A stretch of 64,000 nucleotides of DNA, from NCBI RefSeq assembly GCF_022345965.1, contig NZ_JAKRMU010000002.1, positions 247,718-311,717 of the forward strand, in the 5' to 3' direction. Below, piece by piece: positions 28,042-36,047 of the stretch (positions are counted from its first letter, which is position 1; each line of letters opens with the position of its first letter). Source of the stretch: Corynebacterium sp. ACRQK (lineage in GTDB: Bacteria; Actinomycetota; Actinomycetes; Mycobacteriales; Mycobacteriaceae). A model generated the notes under the pieces. That model had not been told where the DNA came from. It saw nothing but the letters and a program-made list of their open reading frames with translations, and ran no database searches. The translations under genes were made by a program, and so were the position numbers.

Positions 28042-28058
28042 CAGGGGGATTTTAGGGC
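28042..28058 (+). promoter_or_regulatory. Shared T7SS leader element before the first esx gene
   Basis: CAGGGGGATTTTAGGGC immediately precedes the ATG. GGGGGATTTT is the same as before eccC and eccD, at 9-10 nt. Confidence 0.5.
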
Positions 28059-28346
28059 ATGAGCTTTAGAACAGATGTCAGCACGATGAACCAGGCGGCG
28101 ACCAATGTCGACCGAGTAAAGGACGAGGTTCAGGGTGAGCTCACCCGTCTGCGTGGTGTGGTGGATGACGTTTCGGGCAGTTGGAAGGGGCAGGCGCAGG
28201 TCTCTTTCCACTCGCTGATGGAGCGTTGGGACGAGAACGCTCGGAAGCTCAACGAGGCGCTACAGAGCATCGCGGATAACATTCGCGCCAACGCCGGTGA
28301 CTTCGATACCACTGACGTGGACAACGCGGCAGCGTTCAACGCTTAA
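28059..28346 (+). CDS. WXG100 protein (Esx, first of pair)
   Basis: 95 residues with the W-K-G motif in 'VSGSWKGQAQVSFHSL' between two predicted helices, the hairpin fold of ESAT-6/CFP-10 proteins. It should pair with the next protein and be secreted by the Ecc machine. No signal peptide. It corresponds to the EsxU/EsxT pair of ESX-4; which partner is which cannot be decided from sequence alone. Confidence 0.93.
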   Translation: MSFRTDVSTMNQAATNVDRVKDEVQGELTRLRGVVDDVSGSWKGQAQVSFHSLMERWDENARKLNEALQSIADNIRANAGDFDTTDVDNAAAFNA

Positions 28347-28407
28347 CCCGGGTCCGCTGGGCGTACCAAGAGATTCATCACAGAATTCATTACAGAAGGG
28401 GACAGGA

Positions 28408-28689
28408 ATGATTCAGTACAACTTTGCGCAGATTGCGAATGCTGCGGATGACATCAACCGTGGCAACGGCACCATCAACGGGTTGCTAGGAGACCTTAAG
28501 CGCGATCTACAGCCGATGGTTAGCGAGTGGGAGGGCGCGGCCTCCGACAGCTACCAGGCGGCGCAGAAGAAGTGGGACGACTCCGCACAGGAGATTAACG
28601 AGGTGCTGGGGCAGATTGCCCGTACCGTCCGCCAGGCAAATGATCGCATGAGCGAAATCAACACCAACGCAGCAAACAGCTGGGCCTAA
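28408..28689 (+). CDS. WXG100 protein (Esx, second of pair)
   Basis: 93 residues from the ATG at 28408 (AAGGGGACAGG upstream). 'VSEWEGAASDSYQAAQKKW' carries the W-E-G turn. The ending 'EINTNAANSWA' is like other corynebacterial Esx proteins. It is probably the ESAT-6-like partner of the preceding gene, 61 bp upstream. A terminator follows, closing the esx unit. Confidence 0.94.
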   Translation: MIQYNFAQIANAADDINRGNGTINGLLGDLKRDLQPMVSEWEGAASDSYQAAQKKWDDSAQEINEVLGQIARTVRQANDRMSEINTNAANSWA

Positions 28690-29071
28690 GCCAGCTAGAT
28701 AGTCTTTCCCGTCGTATTCTCAGGCTCCCCTTGGGCTGGAAAAGGGGATCCTGAGATTTTCTCTTTAATTGACACCCCGCGTAGTGCAATGAGTACACGG
28801 AGCGCGATGCTAGAAAACTTTACCCAATCGTAGTGTGTGTAATGAACTGGGGATATGCTCCGATGAGTCCCGATTCATGTCTATTGGGAATCGTTTTGGT
28901 TGAAGCGTTAATACAACCATGCGTAGCGTCTTTTGTGTACGGGAAAGACGAAAACAATCAACAGCTTCACTGCTGTCGTACACCACTACGTAATTCCCCA
29001 CTGTTGGTACTCACCAAGCAAGACATCAACCCCGTATTGCGTACCAGCATGGTGAAAGGATTTATTAACAA
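28690..29071. other. Interval between the esx pair and the PRC-barrel gene
   Basis: Apart from the terminator at 28718-28760 no gene is seen. The AT-rich DNA from about 28760 to 29060 must contain the promoter of the PRC-barrel gene. Confidence 0.5.
28718..28760 (+). terminator. Terminator after the esx pair
   Basis: TCTCAGGCTCCCCTT pairs with AAGGGGATCCTGAGA with minor mismatch, followed by TTTT. Confidence 0.88.
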
Positions 29072-30004
29072 ATGAGCAACGACATCAAGGATCTTTTCAA
29101 GGCAACCGCATATGACAACGCTGGCGACAAGCTGGGTAGTGTCAAGGAAATCTTCGTTGATGACAAGTCCGGCCAGCCCACCTTCGTTGAGGTTAACCAC
29201 GGCCTGTTCGGCATGAACTCCAGCCTGGTTCCGATGCGCGGACACAAGTTCGACGGCGAGAACCTGAACCTGGCTTTCGCCAAGGATCGCGTGAAGGACG
29301 CACCGGACTTCGATGCCGACCAGGCTCTGACCCCGGAGCAGCAGAACGAGATCTACCGCCACTACGGCCTCGACAACGTTGAGGACACCACCCGTTACGG
29401 CGAGGGCGCTGGCAACCAGGATGCAGGCGAGGAGCTCTCCACCCTGGATCGCCACGAGGCTGCCGGCGGTAACACCGCTGCTGGTGCTGGCGTGGGTGCC
29501 GCAGGCGCAGGTGTTGGTGCTGCTGGTGCAGGCGCTGGCGTGGCCGGTGCAAACGCCGACCAGGCCGGTGCCACCGAGCGCGAAGTTGCTAACACTGACG
29601 CCGCTAACCGCGAGGCTGCCGTGAACAATGAAGGCGAGATCATCCGCTCTGAGGAGCGCCTGAATGTTCAGAAGGACAAGGTGCAGACCGGCGAGGCTCG
29701 CCTGCGTAAGTACGTAGTCACCGACACCGAGACCGTAGAGGTTCCGGTCACCCGTGAAGAGGTTCGCGTTGAGCGCACCCCGATCCCCGAGGAAGATGCC
29801 GCTAACCTCAGGGGCAACATCGACGAGGCCGGCCAGGAAGCCTCCGTCACCCTGAGCGAAGAGCGTGTCTCTGTGAACAAGGAGACCGTCCCAGTGGAGA
29901 AGGTCTCCCTGAACAAGGAGCAAATCACTGAGACCGAGCGTCACACCGAAGAGCTCCGTAAGGAGCAGATCGACTCCGATCTCGACGGCGACGTCCGTAA
30001 GTAA
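29072..30004 (+). CDS. PRC-barrel and DUF2382 domain stress-type protein
   Basis: 310 residues. A PRC-barrel domain (residues about 5-75, '[20 protein letters not shown]') is followed by a Gly/Ala-rich linker ('[19 protein letters not shown]'). A DUF2382 domain (about 190-305) has the repeated pattern '[20 protein letters not shown]' and '[15 protein letters not shown]'. Such proteins are usually linked to stress or desiccation in actinobacteria and others; the molecular role is not known. It is a stand-alone gene with its own terminator, placed between the esx genes and rplM. Confidence 0.88.
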   Translation: MSNDIKDLFKATAYDNAGDKLGSVKEIFVDDKSGQPTFVEVNHGLFGMNSSLVPMRGHKFDGENLNLAFAKDRVKDAPDFDADQALTPEQQNEIYRHYGLDNVEDTTRYGEGAGNQDAGEELSTLDRHEAAGGNTAAGAGVGAAGAGVGAAGAGAGVAGANADQAGATEREVANTDAANREAAVNNEGEIIRSEERLNVQKDKVQTGEARLRKYVVTDTETVEVPVTREEVRVERTPIPEEDAANLRGNIDEAGQEASVTLSEERVSVNKETVPVEKVSLNKEQITETERHTEELRKEQIDSDLDGDVRK

Positions 30005-30031
30005 GTAGTCATCACGGCGCACGGCTACTAG

Positions 30032-30080
30032 AACCCCGGCCCGTTTCCTTCAACTCGAGGGGAGCGGGAGCCGGGGTTTT
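30032..30080 (+). terminator. Terminator after the PRC-barrel gene
   Basis: AACCCCGGC pairs with GCCGGGGTT, followed by TT. Confidence 0.88.
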
Positions 30081-30279
30081 ATTCATGTCAGAACAACCTT
30101 TTTTGGTCTGCGCGCTAACCTGCACTAAACTCCCAAGGGTTGTGTGCACAGTGCCCGGCCTGTCCGGGCGCATGCATTTCTGCGGGTCCCAACCGGCCGC
30201 CGCGGAAGCACTCACGTACTTCACGTTTAAGTGTTCATCTGGCTGGCAGTTCCAAGATCAAGACTTTAAGGAGTCCCCT

Positions 30280-30723
30280 GTGACTACTTTCCACCCGAAG
30301 AGCGGTGACATCACCCGTAAGTGGTACGTCATCGACGCCACCGACGTGGTGCTGGGTCGTCTTGCTGTTACCGCAGCTGACCTGCTGCGCGGCAAGAAGA
30401 AGCCCTACTTCGCACCGAACGTTGACTGCGGCGACAACGTCATCATCATCAATGCGGACAAGGTCCACATTTCCTCCAACAAGCGCGAGCGTGAGATGCG
30501 CTACCGTCACTCCGGCTACCCGGGTGGTCTGAAGACCATGTCCCTGGGTCGTTCCTTGGAGCTGCACCCGGAGCGCGTCATCGAGGAGGCAGTCAAGGGC
30601 ATGATGCCGCACAACAAGCTGTCCCGCGCGTCCATCAAGAAGCTTCGCGTCTTCGCTGGCCCGGAGCACACTTTCGAGGCCCAGAAGCCTGAGACCTACG
30701 AGATCAAGCAGGTGGCACAGTAA
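30280..30723 (+). CDS. rplM: 50S ribosomal protein L13
   Basis: 147 residues from a GTG start with AAGGAG upstream. '[20 protein letters not shown]' and '[19 protein letters not shown]' are L13 signatures. The long open frame upstream of the GTG is the untranslated leader. Its stop overlaps the rpsI start. Confidence 0.98.
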   Translation: MTTFHPKSGDITRKWYVIDATDVVLGRLAVTAADLLRGKKKPYFAPNVDCGDNVIIINADKVHISSNKREREMRYRHSGYPGGLKTMSLGRSLELHPERVIEEAVKGMMPHNKLSRASIKKLRVFAGPEHTFEAQKPETYEIKQVAQ

Positions 30724-31283
30724 TGACTGAGTACAACGAGAACGTAACCGACGAGCAGAACGCTGCTGTCGAGGAGAACTTCGAGGGCGAGTACACCGCT
30801 ACCGACGCAGTGAACGAAGAGTTCGTTGCCACCATCGGTGACTCCATCGCTTCCGAGGACGAGGCTGAGCAGGTTGAGGCTGAGCCGGTCGTCTTCGAGG
30901 GCACCATCCAGACCGTTGGCCGCCGCAAGGAGGCCGTCGTCCGCGTCCGCATGGTTCCGGGCTCCGGCGAGTTCCTGTGCAACGGCCGTTCCCTGGAGGA
31001 CTACTTCCCGAACAAGCTGCACCAGCAGCTGATCAAGGCTCCGCTGGTCCTGCTGGACCGCGAGAACCAGTTCGACATCCAGGCCAACCTGAACGGTGGC
31101 GGCCCCTCCGGCCAGGCTGGTGCTTTCCGCCTGGCTATCGCCCGCGCACTGAACAAGTACAACCCGGCTGAGCGCACCGACCTCAAGCGCGCTGGCTTCC
31201 TGACCCGCGACGCTCGCGCCGTGGAGCGCAAGAAGGCCGGCCTGCACAAGGCACGTCGCGCACCGCAGTACTCCAAGCGCTAA
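30723..31283 (+). CDS. rpsI: 30S ribosomal protein S9
   Basis: 186 residues. The first 55 are an acidic extension (Glu/Asp/Asn-rich), a feature of corynebacterial S9. The core '[20 protein letters not shown]' and the Arg/Lys tail ending 'APQYSKR', which touches P-site tRNA, follow. Translationally coupled to rplM. Confidence 0.98.
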   Translation: MTEYNENVTDEQNAAVEENFEGEYTATDAVNEEFVATIGDSIASEDEAEQVEAEPVVFEGTIQTVGRRKEAVVRVRMVPGSGEFLCNGRSLEDYFPNKLHQQLIKAPLVLLDRENQFDIQANLNGGGPSGQAGAFRLAIARALNKYNPAERTDLKRAGFLTRDARAVERKKAGLHKARRAPQYSKR

Positions 31284-31292
31284 ATCGCTCCA

Positions 31293-31316
31293 TCTTTTTG
31301 GTGGCGACGCCCCACG
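31293..31316 (+). repeat. Degenerate dispersed repeat copy overlapping the rpsI terminator
   Basis: TCTTTTTGGTGGCGACGCCCCA resembles the pyrimidine tract plus GACGCCCC core, with TGA changed to CGA. Its C run is the first arm of the terminator stem. Confidence 0.35.
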
Positions 31317-31360
31317 CCCCAACCGATCAACTTTTCGGTTGGGACGTGGGGGTTTCCCTT
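31310..31360 (+). terminator. Terminator after rpsI
   Basis: CCCCACGCCCCAACCG pairs with CGGTTGGGACGTGGGG apart from one bulged or mismatched pair, followed by TTTCCCTTTT. Confidence 0.88.
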
Positions 31361-31442
31361 TTGTCTAGCTTTCGGATGAATTGCCTTTACACGGGAGTGG
31401 CACCCACCCGACCTGCGGGGTGGCCGGGTAAGATCTCGCCCT

Positions 31443-32786
31443 ATGGGTAAATTGTTCGGAACTGATGGTGTGCGCGGCCTTGCGAACAGGAAGCTGACCG
31501 CGCCGCTGGCGATGAAGCTGGGTGCCGCCGCCGCGCGCGTGTTGGTATCCAAGGAGGAAGTGGGTGGCCGCCGCCCGACCGCTGTGGTGGGCCGCGATCC
31601 GCGCGTATCGGGGGAGATGCTGACGGCTGCACTGTCGGCGGGTATGGCTTCGCAGGGCGTGGATGTGTTGGACGTCGGTGTGATCCCGACGCCCGCCGTG
31701 GCCTTCCTCACCGACGACTTCGGCGCCGACATGGGCGTGATGATCTCCGCCTCCCACAATCCCATGCCAGACAATGGCATTAAGTTCTTTGCCGCGGGTG
31801 GCCGTAAGCTGCAGGATGACGTGGAGGACGAGATCGAAGCCACCATGCTGGAGCTGCCCGAGACGGGCCCAACCGGCGCGGCGATCGGTCGCATCCTGGA
31901 TGAATCCTCCGATGCCTTGGAGCGCTACCTGGCCCATGTCGGCACGGCGATTAACCACCCGCTGGATGGTATCCGCGTGGTGGTGGACTGTGCCAACGGT
32001 GCGGCCTCTACTGCCGCCCCGGAAGCCTACCGCCAGGCTGGCGCGGACGTCGTGGCGATCCACAGCCGCCCGAATAGCTTCAACATCAACGACGGGGTGG
32101 GGTCCACCCATATCGATGTTCTGCAGAAGGCTGTGCTGGAACACCAGGCGGACCTGGGGCTGGCACACGATGGCGATGCGGATCGTTGCCTGGCTGTGGA
32201 TTCCGAGGGCAATGTCGTAGACGGCGATCAGATCATGGCGATCTTGGCTGTGGCGATGAAGGAGAACGGGGAGCTGAAGCAGAACACCCTGGTGGCCACC
32301 GTCATGTCGAACCTCGGCATGAAGCTGGCCATGCGGGCCAACGGCATCAAGGTGCTGGAGACGCAGGTGGGGGACCGATACGTGCTGGCCGAGCTGCTGG
32401 CTTCTGATCTCTCGCTGGGAGGCGAGCAGTCCGGCCACGTCATCATTTCCGAGCACGCTACTACCGGCGATGGCACTCTGACGGGACTGACGCTGATGGC
32501 GCGCATGGCGCAGACCGGCAAGCCGCTATCCGAACTGGCGCGGGTCATGACGGTTCTGCCGCAGACGCTGATCAACGTGCCGGTGGCGGATAAGTCCGTG
32601 ATCGCCGACGACGAGCGTGTGGTCGAGGCCATCGCCAAGGCGGAGGAGGATCTGGGAGACGCTGGCCGCGTGCTGCTGCGACCTTCTGGTACCGAGGAGC
32701 TGTTCCGCGTGATGGTGGAAGCCGCCGATCCGGGCACGGCCCGTCGCATCGCGGGGAAGCTCGCAGCCGTGGTGGCGGAGGTCTAG
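31443..32786 (+). CDS. glmM: Phosphoglucosamine mutase
   Basis: 447 residues. The phosphoserine loop is S104 in '[11 protein letters not shown]'; the metal loop is 'DGDADR', the sugar-binding 'GGEQSGH', and the phosphate site '[12 protein letters not shown]'. It converts GlcN-6-P to GlcN-1-P for peptidoglycan precursors. A TAAGAT hexamer ends 8 bp before the ATG and no ribosome site is seen, which suggests a leaderless transcript. rplM-rpsI-glmM order is conserved in actinobacteria. Confidence 0.98.
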   Translation: MGKLFGTDGVRGLANRKLTAPLAMKLGAAAARVLVSKEEVGGRRPTAVVGRDPRVSGEMLTAALSAGMASQGVDVLDVGVIPTPAVAFLTDDFGADMGVMISASHNPMPDNGIKFFAAGGRKLQDDVEDEIEATMLELPETGPTGAAIGRILDESSDALERYLAHVGTAINHPLDGIRVVVDCANGAASTAAPEAYRQAGADVVAIHSRPNSFNINDGVGSTHIDVLQKAVLEHQADLGLAHDGDADRCLAVDSEGNVVDGDQIMAILAVAMKENGELKQNTLVATVMSNLGMKLAMRANGIKVLETQVGDRYVLAELLASDLSLGGEQSGHVIISEHATTGDGTLTGLTLMARMAQTGKPLSELARVMTVLPQTLINVPVADKSVIADDERVVEAIAKAEEDLGDAGRVLLRPSGTEELFRVMVEAADPGTARRIAGKLAAVVAEV

Positions 32787-32962
32787 GCTCTAGTTCCCAC
32801 GACGCCCCTTCACGGTGCCGGGAAACTCCGGCGAACCTTTTTAACATCCGCGTAGTCTAACTGTGCGGATGTTTTGTTGTGCAGTGCGAGGTGCTTGTGC
32901 GGGGAACTTGTGCGAGCCGTGGGCGCTAAGCACTGCCGGGGAGTTCAAAGGGGGAATAGACC

Positions 32963-33271
32963 GTGGGGGAGTTGCACATAGATCCGGTACCGGCCGCCGA
33001 GCGGGTGGCGGAGTTGCGCGATGCGCAGCTGAACTGGGCAAATCATTTGAATAGTAACCGGCCGAGCGTGCCCGTGGCCGCGTTCGGTTCGGGTCTGCAG
33101 GCCAAGGCACAGCAGTTTTTGGATCTGGTTGATCAGGGGCATAACGTGCGTGTGAACCACGCCCACAGGCTGGCTCAGGCAAGCGAGGAACTGACGGGCC
33201 TGGTGGATCGCGTAGGCCAGGCCGAGCAGGAAAATTCCGCCAGCTTGAACGCAGGGGGTGGCTGGGCATGA
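32963..33271 (+). CDS. Small helical protein, Rv3440c-like by position and size
   Basis: 102 residues from a GTG start. The protein is soluble, predicted mostly helical, and ends 'NAGGGWA'. There is no signal peptide and no WXG motif in the expected turn. Its size and position (directly after glmM, before an Ala/Pro-rich protein) match Rv3440c of M. tuberculosis. Its stop overlaps the next gene by 4 bp (ATGA). The function is unknown; similarity in size to WXG100 proteins and closeness to the ESX locus suggest a link to type VII secretion (inference). Confidence 0.78.
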   Translation: MGELHIDPVPAAERVAELRDAQLNWANHLNSNRPSVPVAAFGSGLQAKAQQFLDLVDQGHNVRVNHAHRLAQASEELTGLVDRVGQAEQENSASLNAGGGWA

Positions 33272-34848
33272 CGGGCTCTTTGGATCTTCGGCTGAACGCT
33301 GCACTCGCCGTGATGGCCGGCTTTGGTGCTCCCGTGGAGGGTGCGAAGGCTGCGGCGTCATTTACCAACGGCATGAACCCAGAGACGATCCTGACGTCGC
33401 TTGGGCCGGCGAGCAACCAGAAACAACAGGCGCCGGAGCTGGCCGCCGAGGCGTGCGTGAAAGAGAGCCTGAAGGGCACGGGCGATGCACAGCCGGGGAC
33501 GGCGACGGAGAAGGCGGGGAAGGAGCAGCTGAACCACGAACACTGCGTTCAGGATCGTTGTGTGGCGGTGCGGGATACCGCCGAGATCATGGGCACGACC
33601 TCGGAGAACTCGGTGAGTTTGATCGAGGATATTGCCGAGAAGTTGGAGCTTTTCGGCATGGCTGCGATTGGCCTGATCAATGGTGGTAAGCCTCTGCTCG
33701 ATCTGTTGGCGAAGCTGGCGGGGAAGCTTTCAGAGGATATTCTGCGCAGCCGCAATAATTGTCTGGATACAACCATGGATCAGCTGATTCGCGATGCGAA
33801 GCCCGCTGCCGAGCCCGGGAATTCGGACAAGCCGGTCTGCCAGGATCCCAAGCCCGCGGAGACCAAGTGCCCGGAGCCTGTTAAGGCCCCGGAAAGTGAT
33901 TGCCCAGCGCCGAAGAAGGTAGTGACGCCCCCTCCGGCGGCCGAGCAACCGTGTGAGACGGGGGCTGTACAGCACCCCGCACCGCAGGCGGCGGCTCAGG
34001 TGGTCACGCAGACGGCTATGGCTCAGGCGCCGCAGCCGGCTCCCGCGCCTGCACCTGTGGCAGACCCAGAGCCGGCGCCAGCACCGGCGCCTATGCCTGC
34101 ACAGTCCTTGGTGCCGCCGCCTCCGCCACCAGCTCCGCCGGCGCCTCTAGCGCCTCCGCTGGCTGGCTCCCTGCAGATCAACGTCGAGGGTGCGGTGAGG
34201 CTGTGGGAGCAGATCGTGCATTGTGCGACGGAGGCCCTGGCTCCACCGGTGGATCAGTGTCCGGTGTCTGCCCCGGAGCCAGCGCCGGAGCCTGAGCCGT
34301 GTCCGGAACCGGAACCTGTGCCGGCACCAGCACCAGAACTAGCGCCAGAACCTGAGCCGTGCCCGGAGCCGGAACCGGCGCCGGAGCCAGCCCCGCCAGC
34401 CGAACAGGTTGAGCACAAGGAAGAGTGCAAGCCGGAGCCACAGTCGGAACCTAAGCCCGAGCTGCCGCAGAAGTGCGAGGAGCCGAAGCCCGAACCGAAA
34501 GCTGAGCCCGAACCGAAAGCTGAGCCCGAACCGAAAGCTGAGCCCGAACCGGAATCACCGCAGCAATGCGAGGAACCCAAGCCGGAGCACAAGGCGCCAA
34601 CACCGCCATCAAGCGACACGAAGGGTGAACCGATCACGCCCGCAGCACCCAGCCCGGAATCTGCACCGGAACGAAACGCGGAGAATCATCCAAAGCCGGA
34701 ACCGGTGCCCTCCAAGCAGTGGACTCCGGACGTGTGGGTATCGGCAGCGGGAGCTGCATCCATTGAAATGACAGGCACCTCTGTGGAATTGGCTGGTGCG
34801 GGGGCTGCGGCAGTGGGCGTCAATATCGAAAGGAGCGGTGAGTGGTGA
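33268..34848 (+). CDS. Ala/Pro/Glu-rich protein with regularly spaced cysteines, Rv3439c-like by position
   Basis: 526 residues. The first 190 are mainly helical ('NSVSLIEDIAEKLELFGMAA' and neighbours), with no signal peptide or membrane helix. The rest is Pro/Glu/Ala-rich with about eleven cysteines, several in the repeated context E-P-C-P-E-P or K/Q-C-E-E-P-K. A tandem 18-bp repeat at 34489-34554 encodes a PEPKAE unit. Rv3439c, also Ala/Pro-rich, occupies the same place in M. tuberculosis. The function is unknown. Cysteines in a disordered Pro/Glu tail are unusual and could bind metal or crosslink in the envelope. Confidence 0.8.
   Translation: MTGSLDLRLNAALAVMAGFGAPVEGAKAAASFTNGMNPETILTSLGPASNQKQQAPELAAEACVKESLKGTGDAQPGTATEKAGKEQLNHEHCVQDRCVAVRDTAEIMGTTSENSVSLIEDIAEKLELFGMAAIGLINGGKPLLDLLAKLAGKLSEDILRSRNNCLDTTMDQLIRDAKPAAEPGNSDKPVCQDPKPAETKCPEPVKAPESDCPAPKKVVTPPPAAEQPCETGAVQHPAPQAAAQVVTQTAMAQAPQPAPAPAPVADPEPAPAPAPMPAQSLVPPPPPPAPPAPLAPPLAGSLQINVEGAVRLWEQIVHCATEALAPPVDQCPVSAPEPAPEPEPCPEPEPVPAPAPELAPEPEPCPEPEPAPEPAPPAEQVEHKEECKPEPQSEPKPELPQKCEEPKPEPKAEPEPKAEPEPKAEPEPESPQQCEEPKPEHKAPTPPSSDTKGEPITPAAPSPESAPERNAENHPKPEPVPSKQWTPDVWVSAAGAASIEMTGTSVELAGAGAAAVGVNIERSGEW
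34489..34554 (+). repeat. Tandem 18-bp repeat, 3.7 copies
   Basis: CCCGAACCGAAAGCTGAG is repeated exactly at 34489, 34507 and 34525, with a partial fourth copy. It is in frame, so copy-number change would only change protein length. Confidence 0.9.
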
Positions 34849-35078
34849 CCGGCAGGGAAGAACTTACAGAGCGCTACCAGCGCATCGTCGACGATTACAT
34901 GGCTGAGGTCGAAGAATCGGTGCGGGAGTTCGAGGAGACGCTCAAGGAATGCACGCGCCAACTCGAGGAGGCCAAGAAGGCGCAGGGGGAGAAGGCAAAC
35001 AAGACGGTCGGAGGCGCGAACGTGAATGTCGCTGCAACCAACGGCGCCCGCGGGATGCGCGGGCGGATCTTCGACTAA
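34842..35078 (+). CDS. Small coiled-coil protein in the Rv3440c/Rv3439c-like cluster
   Basis: 78 residues from a GTG start that overlaps the end of the preceding gene. Residues 5-50 are strongly charged and heptad-like ('QRIVDDYMAEVEESVREFEE'), a probable coiled coil; the tail is Gly/Asn/Ala-rich. GGAGCG lies upstream. It is translated with the two genes before it, so it may act with them. No family is recognised. Confidence 0.72.
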   Translation: MVTGREELTERYQRIVDDYMAEVEESVREFEETLKECTRQLEEAKKAQGEKANKTVGGANVNVAATNGARGMRGRIFD

Positions 35079-35110
35079 ACCCAAAAGTTCGAAGTCAAAG
35101 GGGCTGAGAC

Positions 35111-35986
35111 CTAGAAGATTTCCGCCAGGCGCTCGTCCAGGTCCACGTTCTCGGGCAGGTTCTTGTACAGCTCGTGCTGAGTGGCGGTGCGGGTCTTCTT
35201 CAACTCGGCGTGGCTATCGCGGAAGGAGGCGTACTTCTTCTCATCCTCGGCCAGAACGAAGCCAGTCATCAGGCCGCGCGCCAGCTCCTGCTGGCTGAAC
35301 TGCGGCAGTCCGGCGCCCAGGGCAAAGTTGCGACCGTACTTTTCGTGGAAGCCGCTGGAAGAAGCGCCCAGCAGCTCGCGGTAGACAACGTCCCCGCCCC
35401 AGTGGGCGGCCATGCGCTTGGCGTTACCCATCGGGGTCTCGCCCAAACGGCCAGCTTCCAGAACCAGGCCCGGAGCCTTCACATACTTCGCGGCCTCCGT
35501 CGCATCCGGGGAAGTATCCGCCGGATACACGGCCATCACGCCATTGATGGTGGGCTCGGTTTCATAGCCCTTTAGCTCGCTACGGTGGCGGCGCCCCGTA
35601 GCCGCCAGCACGGCGGCCGAAGCGCCCATGCCGTGGCCGGCCAGATAAAGCTCGTTCGGCTGTACTGTGACGTTACCGTTGCCCAAGCGCACACCAGCCA
35701 GGATCTGCAGCGCGGTCTCCAGGTCAGCGGCGAAACCCCGGTGGTTCGGGGAGAGCCCCTTTTCCGTATCCGGTGCCGCCACTGCGAACCCCCAGCTGGC
35801 CAGGTGGCGCAGCGCCGCGTGGTACGCATCCACGCCGACACGCCAGTCGTGTCCGAAAGCGATGCCGGGGATGCCATTGCCTTCCGCCGGGGTGTAAACG
35901 CGCCCTGGAATTCCAGCGAAGTTCAGGTCACCGACCATCACGCGGTGCGGGCCACGCTTGCCCAAACGAGTAATTAGGTTCTTCAT
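35111..35986 (-). CDS. Alpha/beta hydrolase, dienelactone-hydrolase type, Rv3438-like by position
   Basis: 291 residues from the ATG at 35986 (the longer frame runs into glmS). The N-terminal strand region ends 'GIPGIAFGHDWRVGVDAYHA'. The nucleophile elbow is 'LAGHGMGASAA', where Gly replaces the usual nucleophilic Ser (G-H-G-M-G rather than G-x-S-x-G), so normal hydrolase chemistry is in doubt. It lies between the Rv3439c-like cluster and glmS, as Rv3438 does. It diverges from glmS with about 60 bp between starts. The substrate is unknown. Confidence 0.82.
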   Translation of the reverse strand: MKNLITRLGKRGPHRVMVGDLNFAGIPGRVYTPAEGNGIPGIAFGHDWRVGVDAYHAALRHLASWGFAVAAPDTEKGLSPNHRGFAADLETALQILAGVRLGNGNVTVQPNELYLAGHGMGASAAVLAATGRRHRSELKGYETEPTINGVMAVYPADTSPDATEAAKYVKAPGLVLEAGRLGETPMGNAKRMAAHWGGDVVYRELLGASSSGFHEKYGRNFALGAGLPQFSQQELARGLMTGFVLAEDEKKYASFRDSHAELKKTRTATQHELYKNLPENVDLDERLAEIF

Positions 35987-36047
35987 CTTATCTGCCACAG
36001 CCCCACAGCTTACCGAAACGGACAAGCCATTGTGTATCGTCAGAGGC

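Noticed and set aside
33923..33933. Exact TGACGCCCCCT inside the Ala/Pro/Glu-rich gene
   Set aside because: It lies in a Pro/Ala-rich coding stretch where C runs are expected, and its flank is purine-rich rather than a pyrimidine tract; not listed as a repeat feature.
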